Assembly (NCBI GenBank): GCA_026210745.1
Contig: CP110630.1
Span: 6,820,001-6,884,000 of the forward strand
Origin: Exobasidium rhododendri
Lineage: Eukaryota > Basidiomycota > Exobasidiomycetes > Exobasidiales > Exobasidiaceae
Direction of reading: 5' to 3'
DNA: 64,000 nucleotides
Shown here: in pieces, positions 33,902 to 43,659 of the stretch
Layout of the letters: the number at the start of each line of letters is the position of its first letter
How positions within the stretch are numbered: position 1 is the first letter of the stretch
Program-made: the position numbers and the translations under genes
The notes under the pieces: model-generated
The model's input: only the letters and a program-made list of their open reading frames with translations
What the model was told of the DNA's origin: nothing
Database searches by the model: none

Positions 33902-36900
33902 ATGCAGCATACTAATGTAGATTCGCGGGCGAGAAAAAAGGAAGCATCACCCCACACATCACCAATGAGAGGCGTACTCCCCGACTCATCAATAGAGACA
34001 TCTGAGCAAGGGGAACAAGGCCAGGCTGCAAATGTTGAAGCGCAACTCTTCGAGTCAGGTGGAGAAGCCAAGTCGCACTCAATAGACTTCCACACACAAG
34101 ATGATCGGTCGACTGACACGTCCTACAGCAGTCGAGAGATCACTCGCAGCTCTGGCACGGCAGCGACACTCCTATCGGCAGTCAACATACTAGCTCAAAC
34201 ATCTGCACAGACTGTGAGTGACGCACTGCTAGGACAAGCCCACATGGTGGCAGCAGCAGCAGAAGAACAGTATCGTCGCAACAGCCTACCCAAAAATCAA
34301 AGCTCGAGCGAGGGCGAGAAATTTCACACCGACACTCGAAGGCCATCCTTTGCAGGGTCTCGATTTGCTTGCTCTTCGAACGGTGCTCTGTATGGAATCG
34401 AAGATCGAAATGAGTCCCCCTATCCAGTCCTTTCTGCAACGCCAAAGTCACCAAGATCTGCTGCCATCCTCCAAGTGGACAGTATAGCGACAAAGACAGC
34501 TGCTCACGAATATCTTGAACAAGGGTCGTCCTTGGACAACAACTCTGCTAAACCGCCTCGAGCATTCCCTTTTCTAACAAAGGGTAAGCAAGACTATAGC
34601 AGCTCATCGCTTTCTTTACCTCTACCCAAGTGGGATAACAGCAATCCCTTCCAAGGTGTTCCAAGTCTGCCTTTGACACCTTCGGCTTCTCTGGCTATGT
34701 TACCACCTACAAACGTGACACAAGGAATGAGGAATCCATTCACACCTAACGACGTACAAAGCGACTTCTACTTCCAGCCCACCTATCGGCTAGGCCAAGG
34801 AGAATACGAAATTATTGCTTCCGCCGCTGCTGTCGCTACAGTGGCATTCACTACAGTCAGCTCTGAAGCAAGCGGCAGAACGAATCGCAAGCCTCTCCCT
34901 TCAGTGGGCGAGGAGCTCGATACCACCTTCAGCGACAGTCAGGGTAGATACAGTCGAGCGCTCACACTGAAAGAGCAAGAAGAGATTGCCTCCATCTTGC
35001 GAGCTTGGGCTGGTCTTGAAGGTGTAGAAAAACAGCAAGAAGCACGAGAAAGACTGCAACAACGCCAAGCAGAGCTCAATGAGGATGCAAACGAGATGCA
35101 AACGCAGTTCTTTCCTCCTGACTTTGCACGACACTACTCTTCTCAGTTGACGGCCTTGGCAGCTGGCTATTACCAGAACATTCACTCAGATGGCCTTGCT
35201 GAAGTACAGAGCGATGCTATTTCAAATACTGCCTCTAACGAGAGACAAAAAGAGCAACAGCAGCAGCAAGCACTGGGGGAAGCATTCAGGCAAGAATTGC
35301 GTGGTTCTGGAGCAATGACGACTAATTCCATAGCGGCTCTGGCAGCAGAGAATTCGGCTGCCTTTCAGGAACAGCAAAATAGCGCCACTGGTTCGAGCTC
35401 CACCGCCGAAGCAGCGGTAGCAGCAGCAGCAGCACAAGCAGAGAAGACCGAACCAGACTCCGCGAGTAGAAAAGACAAGGTTGAAAATGGCAGTCTGGCA
35501 GAGCAGAAGGAGCTTCAACAACAGTACCAGCAGCGACAAAGCGAGCAGCAGCAAGCGCAGCGCAGTCAGGACGCCCCAAATGGCGAGACTGCATCGCGAG
35601 ATCTGAACGAGCTCATAAATAAAGCTTCTTTAGACGCTGCTGGAGTCGGCATATCATCCGCTCCCGTTCGTGATCATCTCTTGCAGTATGCTCACAGCCT
35701 GTACTCTACTGGGAGAACAGTCAAACCAGTCCCACAGAGCGAGGAAAAAGGGAGGGCAGCTAATGCAACCGCCACGAATACGACCGCCAAGAATGCGACA
35801 GAATTACATCCTACTTTGCTGCCTCTTCTTCATACTATCTATAACAGGCACCAAGATCATCTTCCAACATTGCTGCTCCTTAGTTGCGCTTACTATAGCA
35901 GTGGTGATCTACCTGCCAGCTTATGGTACAACAACCTAATCCTTCGAATCGACCCCAATTATGTCGAAAGCATGAGCAACATCGGAACAACCTTGCGTGC
36001 ATTAGGGAGATGGAAAGAGGCAGAGGAATGGTGGTGGCGGGCGATCAAGCTTCGACCTGGCTATTGGGATGCTTATGAGAATTTGCTTGGGGTGCTGTGC
36101 TCCTCTCAGCAAGCTCCGCCTGAGCAAGTCGACGGATCTGATGCCGCAACCAATACAAGTAACCCTCGATTTGTGGAAGCACTGAAGCTCTGCGATCTGG
36201 TGGAGACGCACGTCATGGCAAGAGCCAACAGCACAGGTGGTACAGAAGAGGAAAGGCCGCGGAAGGTGGCCGGCGGAGGGGATCGCCCCATTTGCTTGCC
36301 GACTCATCTGCCGTTCACTCAAGCACCCCGGTTGCAGAATCTGTTCTACGCTAAAGGGAACTTGAAGTACGTCCTGCAAGAACACGGCGTCATTCCAGCG
36401 GCAAGAGAGTACCAAAAGGCGATTGAGATTATGCTGTCACCTTCCGAGCAGAGTGCCTACAGCCTGCGAGATCTCGTTGCAGCCACAGTGGTAGTTGGCA
36501 TCTTGACGTTGGGCGTTCGAATACCCGGTGCAGCTGGGAAGGATGCTTCACACGACATTGTTCAAGCACTAGGACTTGATCCAAGCAACCCGCGGCATGC
36601 TCAACTAGTGGCATCTGCTCAGTTCAACAGCTTGAGCTCCGGTGGTGTGCTAAGGCTAGTACGAGATGCGGGTGAAACGATGATCAGTACTCTCTTACGA
36701 CTGGGCGGCGGACAATTGCCCATGCTGATGTTGCCTCCCGAGTCAATCGCTCGATTGAATCAAATCTTGTTCGCAGAGACTAGTGGCGCCTTGCCCGCCA
36801 TCATCATTAGCGCCCACTCGCAACGCTCTTCCAGCAACATCTCCGTCACTCAACAGACACTCCAACAGGCCTCTTCGATGACGAGCACCATTCTCTTGAC

Positions 36901-39709
36901 GATCTCCAAGCTTTTTCAAGACTCTATTGGCAATGCCGCGACAAGACGCCTTACGCTTGGTGGTGTCCCTGCCTCGGTCTCGCTGCTTTTACCTCTGTAC
37001 TATCTCTCTCTCACACTCCAACCATCCGCTTCTACGGCCAACAATCTTGGCATACTGTACACTTCCATACCGGCCGTCGGCAGCAATCTCAACGGTGCCG
37101 GACAAGTGCAACAGGTGAACGGACAGGCAATGGCACTGCAGTACTACACATACGGTCTACAGTTGGACGCTAAGCACCCGCACTTATACACCAATTTTGG
37201 ATCTCTCTTGAAAGATCTAGGTCATCTGCCGGAAGCTGTGCAGATGTACGAAAAGGCGATCGAATGCAACCCAAACTTTGACGTCGCTTTGACCAACCTG
37301 GGGAATGCAATTAAAGATCAAGGAAAGACGCAGGAATCTGTGCAGTACTATCGACGGGCGGTCAAGGTGAACCCGAACTTTCCAGAGGCCTTGTCCGGGC
37401 TTGTCAATGCACTGCTGGCAGTGTGTGATTGGAAGGAAGTGTATGGAGAAGGAAACGGGGAGGAGGGCGAAGGAGAAAGCAGCGGTACCCTGTTGAAGAG
37501 CGTGAGAAGCTTGCTGGAAAAGCAGCTAGACGATGGGACTCTCTATGGGGCGATGTCATTATCAAACGAAGGGACGGTGGAAGACTGGCTTGAAGTGGTC
37601 GTTAAGGCGACGGGAGACGACCGACCAGAGTTCCGGCAGTACCTTTACTCGAAGTTCAGCGCCTTCTACGATGGGCACCTCGATCGGAAGAAGATGAAGA
37701 TCAATGAAGGATCCTTTGTCATCCGTCTGATTGAGCGGCTGTCGAGGAGATGCCAGAGGAGGTGGTACGTGGATGAATATGTTGCTGGTACGGCCACATC
37801 GCGCATTCAGCCGAGTGCAGAGGACGCGGAAAGGTATCGCAGAGTGCGACTACCTTCTTGCCTGCTCATTCCATCTGTGCCGACTGTTCTGCCTTTTCAC
37901 ACCTTCACCCTAAAGATTCCACCTCGTCACATTCGTCTGATATCCCATCGAAACGCGCTCCGTATCTCCCACTCTGCGCTCACTCAGCTCTGGCTTCCTC
38001 CGCATGTTTATCCACCTCCGCCACCGCCCTCTCCTAAGATCAAGGTGGGCTACGTCTCTTCCGACTTCAACAACCACCCTCTCGCTCATCTGATGCAGTC
38101 CGTCTTTGGCTTTCACAACTTGGACGAGTTTGAAATCCACCTCTACGCCACGACCGAGTCTGATCAGTCGCCGTATCGCAACAAGATCGAGAGTGAGGCG
38201 CAATACTTCACCAACGTCACTTCCTGGTCGAATCAGATGCTGATCAAGAAGATTCTCGAAGATGGTATCCACATACTGATGAATTTGAACGGGTACACAA
38301 AGGGAGCTAGAAATGAAGTGTTCGCTGCTAGACCCTGTCCTGTTCAGATGGAATTTATGGGTTTCGCTGGTGGTCTAGCGAGTGGCTGGACAGACTGGAT
38401 TGTGGTAGATCCTATCGTCTGTCCGCCTGAAGTGACGTCGACGGACCACTGGAGAAACAAACTTCACAGGAAGTCGAATAGGGTGACCGACTGGAAAGGT
38501 GACCTGGACCCAGAAGACGGTAGCAATGACTGGGTCTATACGGACAAGTTCATCTACATGCCTGATTCGTACTTTGTCAACGATCATCGACAAGGCTTCC
38601 GCGAGTCGAAAGATCGTGAGACTGAACACGGGGACCAGACAAGCAATGACGACGAAGCATGGCAAGAGGAAGAGGAAAGGAGATGGAAGGCACGCAAGGA
38701 GATGTGGCCGACGTTGCCAGATGATTACGTTATCTTCAGCGACTTTAATCAGCTTTACAAGGTGGAGCCTACCTTGTATATGCTGTGGCTGAGGATATTG
38801 AAGAGAGTGCCTAACAGCATCCTTTGGCTTTTGCGTTTTCCTGCGGCGGGAGAAGCGCATCTGCTTGACTACGCCCATCGAATGTTTGGACCTCAAGTCG
38901 CTTCTAGGATCATCTTCACGGAAGTGGCACCAAAGGGCGTTCATATCCACCGTGGTCGAATAGCTGACTTGTTCCTGGATACGCTGGAATGTGGCGCTCA
39001 TACGACGAGCGCTGACATTCTTTGGAGTGCAACACCCGTCTTGACGTGGCCTAAACACAAGCACAAGATGGCAAGTAGAGTGGCGGCAAGCATTGTGAAT
39101 GCCACTGGGGTAGGGACAAAGATGATCGTAGATTCGGAGCAGGCCTACGAGGATCGAGCGGTAGAACTAGCAAACGGCGTAAAGTACGTGTACGTCGATG
39201 CGCAGGGAAGAAAGCTGCAGCCGTTTGTGCGAAGGGGATCGATACAAGCCGATGCACTGGAGATTAACACGGAGAGTACTTCTGCTATGCCTCATAGTCG
39301 ACAACTTCTCTCTTCTAATCGTGAGACTGCACAGCCGATCAATCAGGCTCAAGATCCGGCGCCGGCCAACGTCGAGCAAGCCGCAGCAGTCTCAGAAGCC
39401 TCTAGTGCTGTTTCTGATCATCGAAAGCGGGGTGTCCTACTACCGTCGAACGGCGAACAAGCTCCCAGTGAGACGGCATCACGCAGAGGACTGGGTGAAT
39501 TGGCTGAACTACGTAGATCACTCTTCCTGACAAGAGACAAGAATCGACTCTTTGATACGAGACGATGGGTCGCCAACCTGGAAAAGGGGTACAAGGAGGC
39601 TTGGAGCAGGTTTGTCGACGGCACAGACACGGAAGAGAGTCGAGAGTGGGAAACGCTGCCGGAAGACGATGTGAGAAAGAAGAGTGGGCACATTTGGTTA
39701 CACGATTGA
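33902..39709 (+). CDS. UDP-GlcNAc:protein O-GlcNAc transferase (GT41)
   Basis: Single exon of 1,935 codons. The first 630 residues are disordered, with glutamine and alanine runs. A first TPR block spans roughly 640-730 (YYSSGDLPASLWYNNLILRI and following) and a second lies near 1075-1165 (HLYTNFGSLLKDLGHLPEAV, then PNFDVALTNLGNAIKDQGK). The GT41 catalytic region has two lobes: KVGYVSSDFNNHPLAHLMQ near 1380, which includes the conserved histidine, and DFNQLYKVEPTLY near 1613 with the UDP-contacting lysine, followed by IADLFLDTLECGAHTTSADILW. The enzyme attaches single GlcNAc to serine/threonine of nuclear and cytosolic proteins. It is larger than animal OGT because of the N-terminal tail and a charged insertion near 1570-1595. 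O-fucosyltransferase SPY-like activity is an alternative for this fold. Confidence 0.9.
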   Translation: MQHTNVDSRARKKEASPHTSPMRGVLPDSSIETSEQGEQGQAANVEAQLFESGGEAKSHSIDFHTQDDRSTDTSYSSREITRSSGTAATLLSAVNILAQTSAQTVSDALLGQAHMVAAAAEEQYRRNSLPKNQSSSEGEKFHTDTRRPSFAGSRFACSSNGALYGIEDRNESPYPVLSATPKSPRSAAILQVDSIATKTAAHEYLEQGSSLDNNSAKPPRAFPFLTKGKQDYSSSSLSLPLPKWDNSNPFQGVPSLPLTPSASLAMLPPTNVTQGMRNPFTPNDVQSDFYFQPTYRLGQGEYEIIASAAAVATVAFTTVSSEASGRTNRKPLPSVGEELDTTFSDSQGRYSRALTLKEQEEIASILRAWAGLEGVEKQQEARERLQQRQAELNEDANEMQTQFFPPDFARHYSSQLTALAAGYYQNIHSDGLAEVQSDAISNTASNERQKEQQQQQALGEAFRQELRGSGAMTTNSIAALAAENSAAFQEQQNSATGSSSTAEAAVAAAAAQAEKTEPDSASRKDKVENGSLAEQKELQQQYQQRQSEQQQAQRSQDAPNGETASRDLNELINKASLDAAGVGISSAPVRDHLLQYAHSLYSTGRTVKPVPQSEEKGRAANATATNTTAKNATELHPTLLPLLHTIYNRHQDHLPTLLLLSCAYYSSGDLPASLWYNNLILRIDPNYVESMSNIGTTLRALGRWKEAEEWWWRAIKLRPGYWDAYENLLGVLCSSQQAPPEQVDGSDAATNTSNPRFVEALKLCDLVETHVMARANSTGGTEEERPRKVAGGGDRPICLPTHLPFTQAPRLQNLFYAKGNLKYVLQEHGVIPAAREYQKAIEIMLSPSEQSAYSLRDLVAATVVVGILTLGVRIPGAAGKDASHDIVQALGLDPSNPRHAQLVASAQFNSLSSGGVLRLVRDAGETMISTLLRLGGGQLPMLMLPPESIARLNQILFAETSGALPAIIISAHSQRSSSNISVTQQTLQQASSMTSTILLTISKLFQDSIGNAATRRLTLGGVPASVSLLLPLYYLSLTLQPSASTANNLGILYTSIPAVGSNLNGAGQVQQVNGQAMALQYYTYGLQLDAKHPHLYTNFGSLLKDLGHLPEAVQMYEKAIECNPNFDVALTNLGNAIKDQGKTQESVQYYRRAVKVNPNFPEALSGLVNALLAVCDWKEVYGEGNGEEGEGESSGTLLKSVRSLLEKQLDDGTLYGAMSLSNEGTVEDWLEVVVKATGDDRPEFRQYLYSKFSAFYDGHLDRKKMKINEGSFVIRLIERLSRRCQRRWYVDEYVAGTATSRIQPSAEDAERYRRVRLPSCLLIPSVPTVLPFHTFTLKIPPRHIRLISHRNALRISHSALTQLWLPPHVYPPPPPPSPKIKVGYVSSDFNNHPLAHLMQSVFGFHNLDEFEIHLYATTESDQSPYRNKIESEAQYFTNVTSWSNQMLIKKILEDGIHILMNLNGYTKGARNEVFAARPCPVQMEFMGFAGGLASGWTDWIVVDPIVCPPEVTSTDHWRNKLHRKSNRVTDWKGDLDPEDGSNDWVYTDKFIYMPDSYFVNDHRQGFRESKDRETEHGDQTSNDDEAWQEEEERRWKARKEMWPTLPDDYVIFSDFNQLYKVEPTLYMLWLRILKRVPNSILWLLRFPAAGEAHLLDYAHRMFGPQVASRIIFTEVAPKGVHIHRGRIADLFLDTLECGAHTTSADILWSATPVLTWPKHKHKMASRVAASIVNATGVGTKMIVDSEQAYEDRAVELANGVKYVYVDAQGRKLQPFVRRGSIQADALEINTESTSAMPHSRQLLSSNRETAQPINQAQDPAPANVEQAAAVSEASSAVSDHRKRGVLLPSNGEQAPSETASRRGLGELAELRRSLFLTRDKNRLFDTRRWVANLEKGYKEAWSRFVDGTDTEESREWETLPEDDVRKKSGHIWLHD

Positions 39710-40049
39710 GAGGGGAGAAAAGACGCTCGAAAGCAATCGTCGACGCCTCACTTTGTTATAAAGGCACGCTCTCCACACGTACGCTCTGCTTCGATGTCAT
39801 GAAAGTTTGGTGCTATTAGCACACCTCCCCGTCAAAGCAATACATATATTACATAATGTCTTCCCTGCGACCAAACACATGGCCTGTTCAATGATAATCC
39901 TTTACACGTACTCGGCCTCATAATCTGCTAGAGGCTTCTTTCTGCTCCCTCTACTTGTTCTCTGCATCTTGTTGAATCGTTGTGGGTTAGAATTTGAATT
40001 CCGGGAATATTTCCACCCATGGCCTTGCCGATGAGGGTCAACAGCATCT
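39710..40049. other. Convergent intergenic region
   Basis: 340 bp between the convergent stops of the O-GlcNAc transferase and the zinc-cluster factor. It is AT-rich near 39838-39856 and holds 3' ends only. Confidence 0.5.
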
Positions 40050-42113
40050 TCAATTTGAGAAAAAGGTGTCCTGGCTGTCTTCGCTACTGTCGAATCCGTT
40101 ACTCATCGCTCTAGTCGCCATTGCATGTCCCAGACTGGATGGATGGCTGTTTACAGTATTGTAATTACTGAGTCGTAAGTTGGTAGCTCGATCGTGTCGC
40201 CTCATTCTCATACCCAAATCTTGCACAGTCTTGTGCAGCAGTTGAGCGACTTGATCTTCCTTGTGATCCATTCCGGCTAGTTGCAATGACTTCTTCACCC
40301 CTCGATAGAAGCTCTGCGTACCCAGCCAATACAATCGAATCACATCAGACTGAAACTTGGTAATCTGCAGTAGATGCCCTTGTCCGTTGGCGGCAATGTG
40401 GTCCAAGTCCATCTCCGTCATGTAAATCTGCTGCACTCGACACCAGCCACGGAAAATCGATGACTCAAATTCGAGTTTCCTCGGTGTCGTGTTGTTGTTG
40501 TGATTGTCCTCCTTTCCGTCGAGCTTGTCCACAATCGTCTTTCGAAGGGCGTCGCAGTGTGCAAATCCGATCCTTCGAATAATGGCGCCATGCAAGTAGC
40601 ACACACTCGTGCAGAACCGCATCATCATCATTCGAAAGAACGAAGGTTCCAACCAGTCGACTACCTCGGACATCATCTGAAACATGAATTCCAGGTCATC
40701 CAGATTGTGTAGCGTCTTCTTGAACAGGACGGAAGGATCCGTGTACTTAATATCATAGGGCAAACTTCTCACCAAGAAGTTTGTATACATGACGTTCAGT
40801 CCGAGTATCTTTGCACGTAGATTGCTTGACATCTCCTCTCTTTCCAGTGTACCTGCCGTGCTTACGTCGGACGATTTCTTTTGACTTTCTTCCGATTGTC
40901 CATCCGACCAGGGCGCAAAAACGTAAGAATCTGCCATATCCTCCGGGACGAACCTGTTCTGATTGATCTCCACATTGAAGTACGCCATTCCTGTCCTTGT
41001 CCCCAGCCACAAAGGAAGCAGTGCTAATCTGGCGGCTTCTTCTCTCTCGATACTAGATCGAGGGACGTCTGGCGTGACACGATTCTGGATCGGTGAGTCT
41101 TGGAATCGATTGGCAGTCGTTATTTCTGCTTCTGCGTGAAGAATTTGCTTGAGGTTCGTCGTCCTTAACACAGAGGCGGCGATCCCTAGCAGGTAGAGGT
41201 ACCGAGGCGACAATTCGTTCTCGAGCTGCATCAGCATTAGAGCTGCCTTTGCTGTGTCTAACCATGATCTTGAGTCTCGTTCAGGCGAAGCTAGATCTTG
41301 CTCCAAGAAGGTATGTGCAGCCTCTTTGATCTTCTCCGACAGATCGTCCGGTCCTAGAGGTGGTGGCATGACTTCATCGGGTATCATCGTCTCTCCCACA
41401 CCCATGCCGTACGACCGCCTCCTAGACTGACGCTGTCGTAGGCCGACGGCAACCATACCATACACAAGAGCAGGATGTATATGCTCCCTCTCCCGTTCCG
41501 AGTAGCCCGCTCTACGGATAGTCGGCAGATGCCACATGTCGAACCAGTAGTAGTGAGAGTGGGTGAATGCACTGTTGAGTAGGAAAGTCACTATACGCTG
41601 GCTCGACTGTCGATTGTTGCCGAAGAAGGAGAGGAGGTGATCGAACCAGAGTTTGATTGAGTCGGAGAAATTAGGAGAGATGGGTAGAGAGACGAATGAT
41701 GAAGTAGCTATTGGGATGGACAAGTCCGAAGATCGCATAGCAAAATAATCGTGCAAGCTTGCTGAAGATGATGTCTTAGTATAAAGGCTTTGCTGCTGCC
41801 GCCAGTCGTCTTCGGAGGTCGTAGTCGAGGAGGAGGACGACGCTATCCTGTTCTGCTGCTGATAGTCTCGCCTCTGTATCGCAGTACTGGGTCGACTTGA
41901 TTCGTCTTTGTTCTCGTAGTAGCACTTGACCCCACGTCGTTGGCAATGAGCGCAAGGATTGTCGCTCTTGTTGCATCGCAGCTTTTGAATGCGACAAGGC
42001 ACGCAAGCTTTGAGTGCTGGCCCTGGTCTTCTCCGGCGCTTCGAGGATGAATTGCCCTTGTCTGAGCTGGAAGAGTTCTCGCCGCTGCCTGAAGGCACGG
42101 CAGACGACATCAT
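40050..42113 (-). CDS. Zn(II)2Cys6 fungal transcription factor
   Basis: Single exon, 687 residues from the ATG at 42113; the open frame continues upstream without an ATG. After a serine-rich start, a basic stretch (SKRRRRPGPALK) precedes the binuclear zinc cluster CVPCRIQKLRCNKSDNPCAHCQRRGVKC, which fits the C-x2-C-x6-C-x6-C-x2-C-x6-C pattern. The middle carries a fungal-specific transcription factor domain: FFGNNRQSSQRIVTFLLNSA, HPALVYGMVAVGLR, DTAKAALMLMQLENELSPRY and LGTRTGMAYFNVE. It is expected to bind DNA in the nucleus. The target genes are unknown. The lipase B-like gene follows about 330 bp upstream on the same strand, but nothing in the sequence links them. Confidence 0.9.
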   Translation of the reverse strand: MMSSAVPSGSGENSSSSDKGNSSSKRRRRPGPALKACVPCRIQKLRCNKSDNPCAHCQRRGVKCYYENKDESSRPSTAIQRRDYQQQNRIASSSSSTTTSEDDWRQQQSLYTKTSSSASLHDYFAMRSSDLSIPIATSSFVSLPISPNFSDSIKLWFDHLLSFFGNNRQSSQRIVTFLLNSAFTHSHYYWFDMWHLPTIRRAGYSEREREHIHPALVYGMVAVGLRQRQSRRRSYGMGVGETMIPDEVMPPPLGPDDLSEKIKEAAHTFLEQDLASPERDSRSWLDTAKAALMLMQLENELSPRYLYLLGIAASVLRTTNLKQILHAEAEITTANRFQDSPIQNRVTPDVPRSSIEREEAARLALLPLWLGTRTGMAYFNVEINQNRFVPEDMADSYVFAPWSDGQSEESQKKSSDVSTAGTLEREEMSSNLRAKILGLNVMYTNFLVRSLPYDIKYTDPSVLFKKTLHNLDDLEFMFQMMSEVVDWLEPSFFRMMMMRFCTSVCYLHGAIIRRIGFAHCDALRKTIVDKLDGKEDNHNNNTTPRKLEFESSIFRGWCRVQQIYMTEMDLDHIAANGQGHLLQITKFQSDVIRLYWLGTQSFYRGVKKSLQLAGMDHKEDQVAQLLHKTVQDLGMRMRRHDRATNLRLSNYNTVNSHPSSLGHAMATRAMSNGFDSSEDSQDTFFSN

Positions 42114-42443
42114 GATGCTTGTTGGGGCTAAGAAGATTAGATTACTTTTGCGCAGCGAGCAAGTCCAAGATACGACAGACGTGGGGCGGCCCGTTGAAGA
42201 TCCTTCCTCCACTCTGAGATTCTTCTGAACTAGAAAGTATGCCTGTCTCAATGAACGGGTAAATTATAATGATATCCATCACGTCTGATTGTTGTTATTA
42301 GGGTGTTAAAGATTAGATAGTATCGATTAGTAAGGAAGCGGAAATGAGGTATATATTAAGTACAGTAAGAGAGTATCCGGGGGGATCTCATTCATAAGTA
42401 GAGCAGTCTCTTTTTCTCGTCCCAGTACGTGTCCTCGTGCTCT

Positions 42444-43573
42444 CTACTCCAGAGCGTAGGACTTCAATGCAGGCTCTACTGCCGCGCGTTGGCTCAGAAG
42501 ACCTCCTGACGTTCCAAGACCTTCCGTAACTGTTGCGACCGCTTCGTAAAATGCCTCTGAAACAGTCTGGGGAATGGCAAAGTCGGAAACGTTGGGTGCA
42601 AAGGGTTGCAAGCAGATTGATGGCGAAATCGCCTTCACTCTGGCCAGTGAAGCGACGCCTCCATGCTCAAAGGCATCTAGGGCTAGATAGAATGCGACCG
42701 TGTTGATGAGGATCTCGAAATGGTCAGCGACCATGAGGGGGCACACGTCCTGGACGGAGATATGAGCGAAGGCAGCACCGTTGCTTCCTAATGCCGAGTC
42801 CGATACGACTGGCTGGATGACTTCGTCTTCGATGCCATAGGTACTAGTCGTGGGCACGAGGGCTAGATTGCCTCTCTTGTTCAGTGCCTTTAAGAAGTTC
42901 GATTGAACACCGAGGAGGACGGATTGTTGAATGACACTTGGTGTGGCACCTTTCACGACCAGATCTTGCAGTGCTTCGACGATGGGACCTTCAGCAGTTC
43001 CTTGGAAGTCACCAGACAAGGACACGTAGTTGGCAACCTTTGATCTAGTGGAAGGCCAGTAATTGAGGGCCCACTGAATGTTGAGATTTCCTTGCGAATG
43101 ACCAATGAGCAGGATCTGCTTGTTGCCAGTCATGGAGTACATCCTCTCGATCGCTGAGACGACATATTCACCGCTGACTTGAGCATCGCCGAGCGTTCTG
43201 TTGGGCAAGTTGACATAGCATCCGTTGTAGCTGAAAAGTAGAGGAAGCGAATGGATCAGCATGGACAGGTCTTTGATTGCGGTGTATGTAAGTATAGATC
43301 GACTCACCCCTTTGCGTAGAAAGCGGGAATGAGACCGCCCACCCAGGATTCATCACCCGTACCTCCTGTTCCATGGATGAAGAGAATGTTCTTGGATGCG
43401 GCCTGCTGTACTCCATTGGGGCACTCGATTCCCATGGTCAGCAATTGAGCCTGTGATTCAGAGAATTTGGCATCTTTGGTGATTCCATTGTTGACCGCCC
43501 TGGCAACGAGAGACAGGGGAGACGCAACACATGACAGTGCGAGCAGCGGCAGTATAGCGAGTTGTGGAAGCAT
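42444..43573 (-). CDS. Secreted lipase similar to Candida antarctica lipase B
   Basis: Two exons, complement(join(42444..43230,43308..43573)), encode 350 residues. A signal peptide (MLPQLAILPLLALSCVASPL) is followed by the alpha/beta hydrolase. NILFIHGTGGTGDESW holds the oxyanion region, the nucleophile serine is in LLIGHSQGNLNIQWALN, then RSKVANYVSLSGDFQGT, the acid in YGIEDEVIQPVVSDS, and the histidine in VADHFEIL. Order and spacing follow lipase B (CALB) of Moesziomyces, but the elbow is GHSQG rather than CALB's TWSQG, so it is closer to a classical GxSxG lipase. It probably hydrolyses extracellular esters. The intron donor falls after AAGGG at 43308, giving FYAKGYNGCYVNLP. A TATA-like element lies about 75 bp upstream. 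Confidence 0.9.
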
Positions 43574-43648
43574 ATTTGATCAGGTCGAGTGAAGAGGGGG
43601 GGATGATATCGATACAATTTGGGAGACTGAAGATGTAACACGGGACAA

Positions 43649-43654
43649 TATATA
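43649..43654 (-). promoter_or_regulatory. TATA-box-like element of the lipase gene
   Basis: TATATA, read on the minus strand about 75 bp upstream of the ATG at 43573. Confidence 0.55.
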
Positions 43655-43659
43655 GAGAA

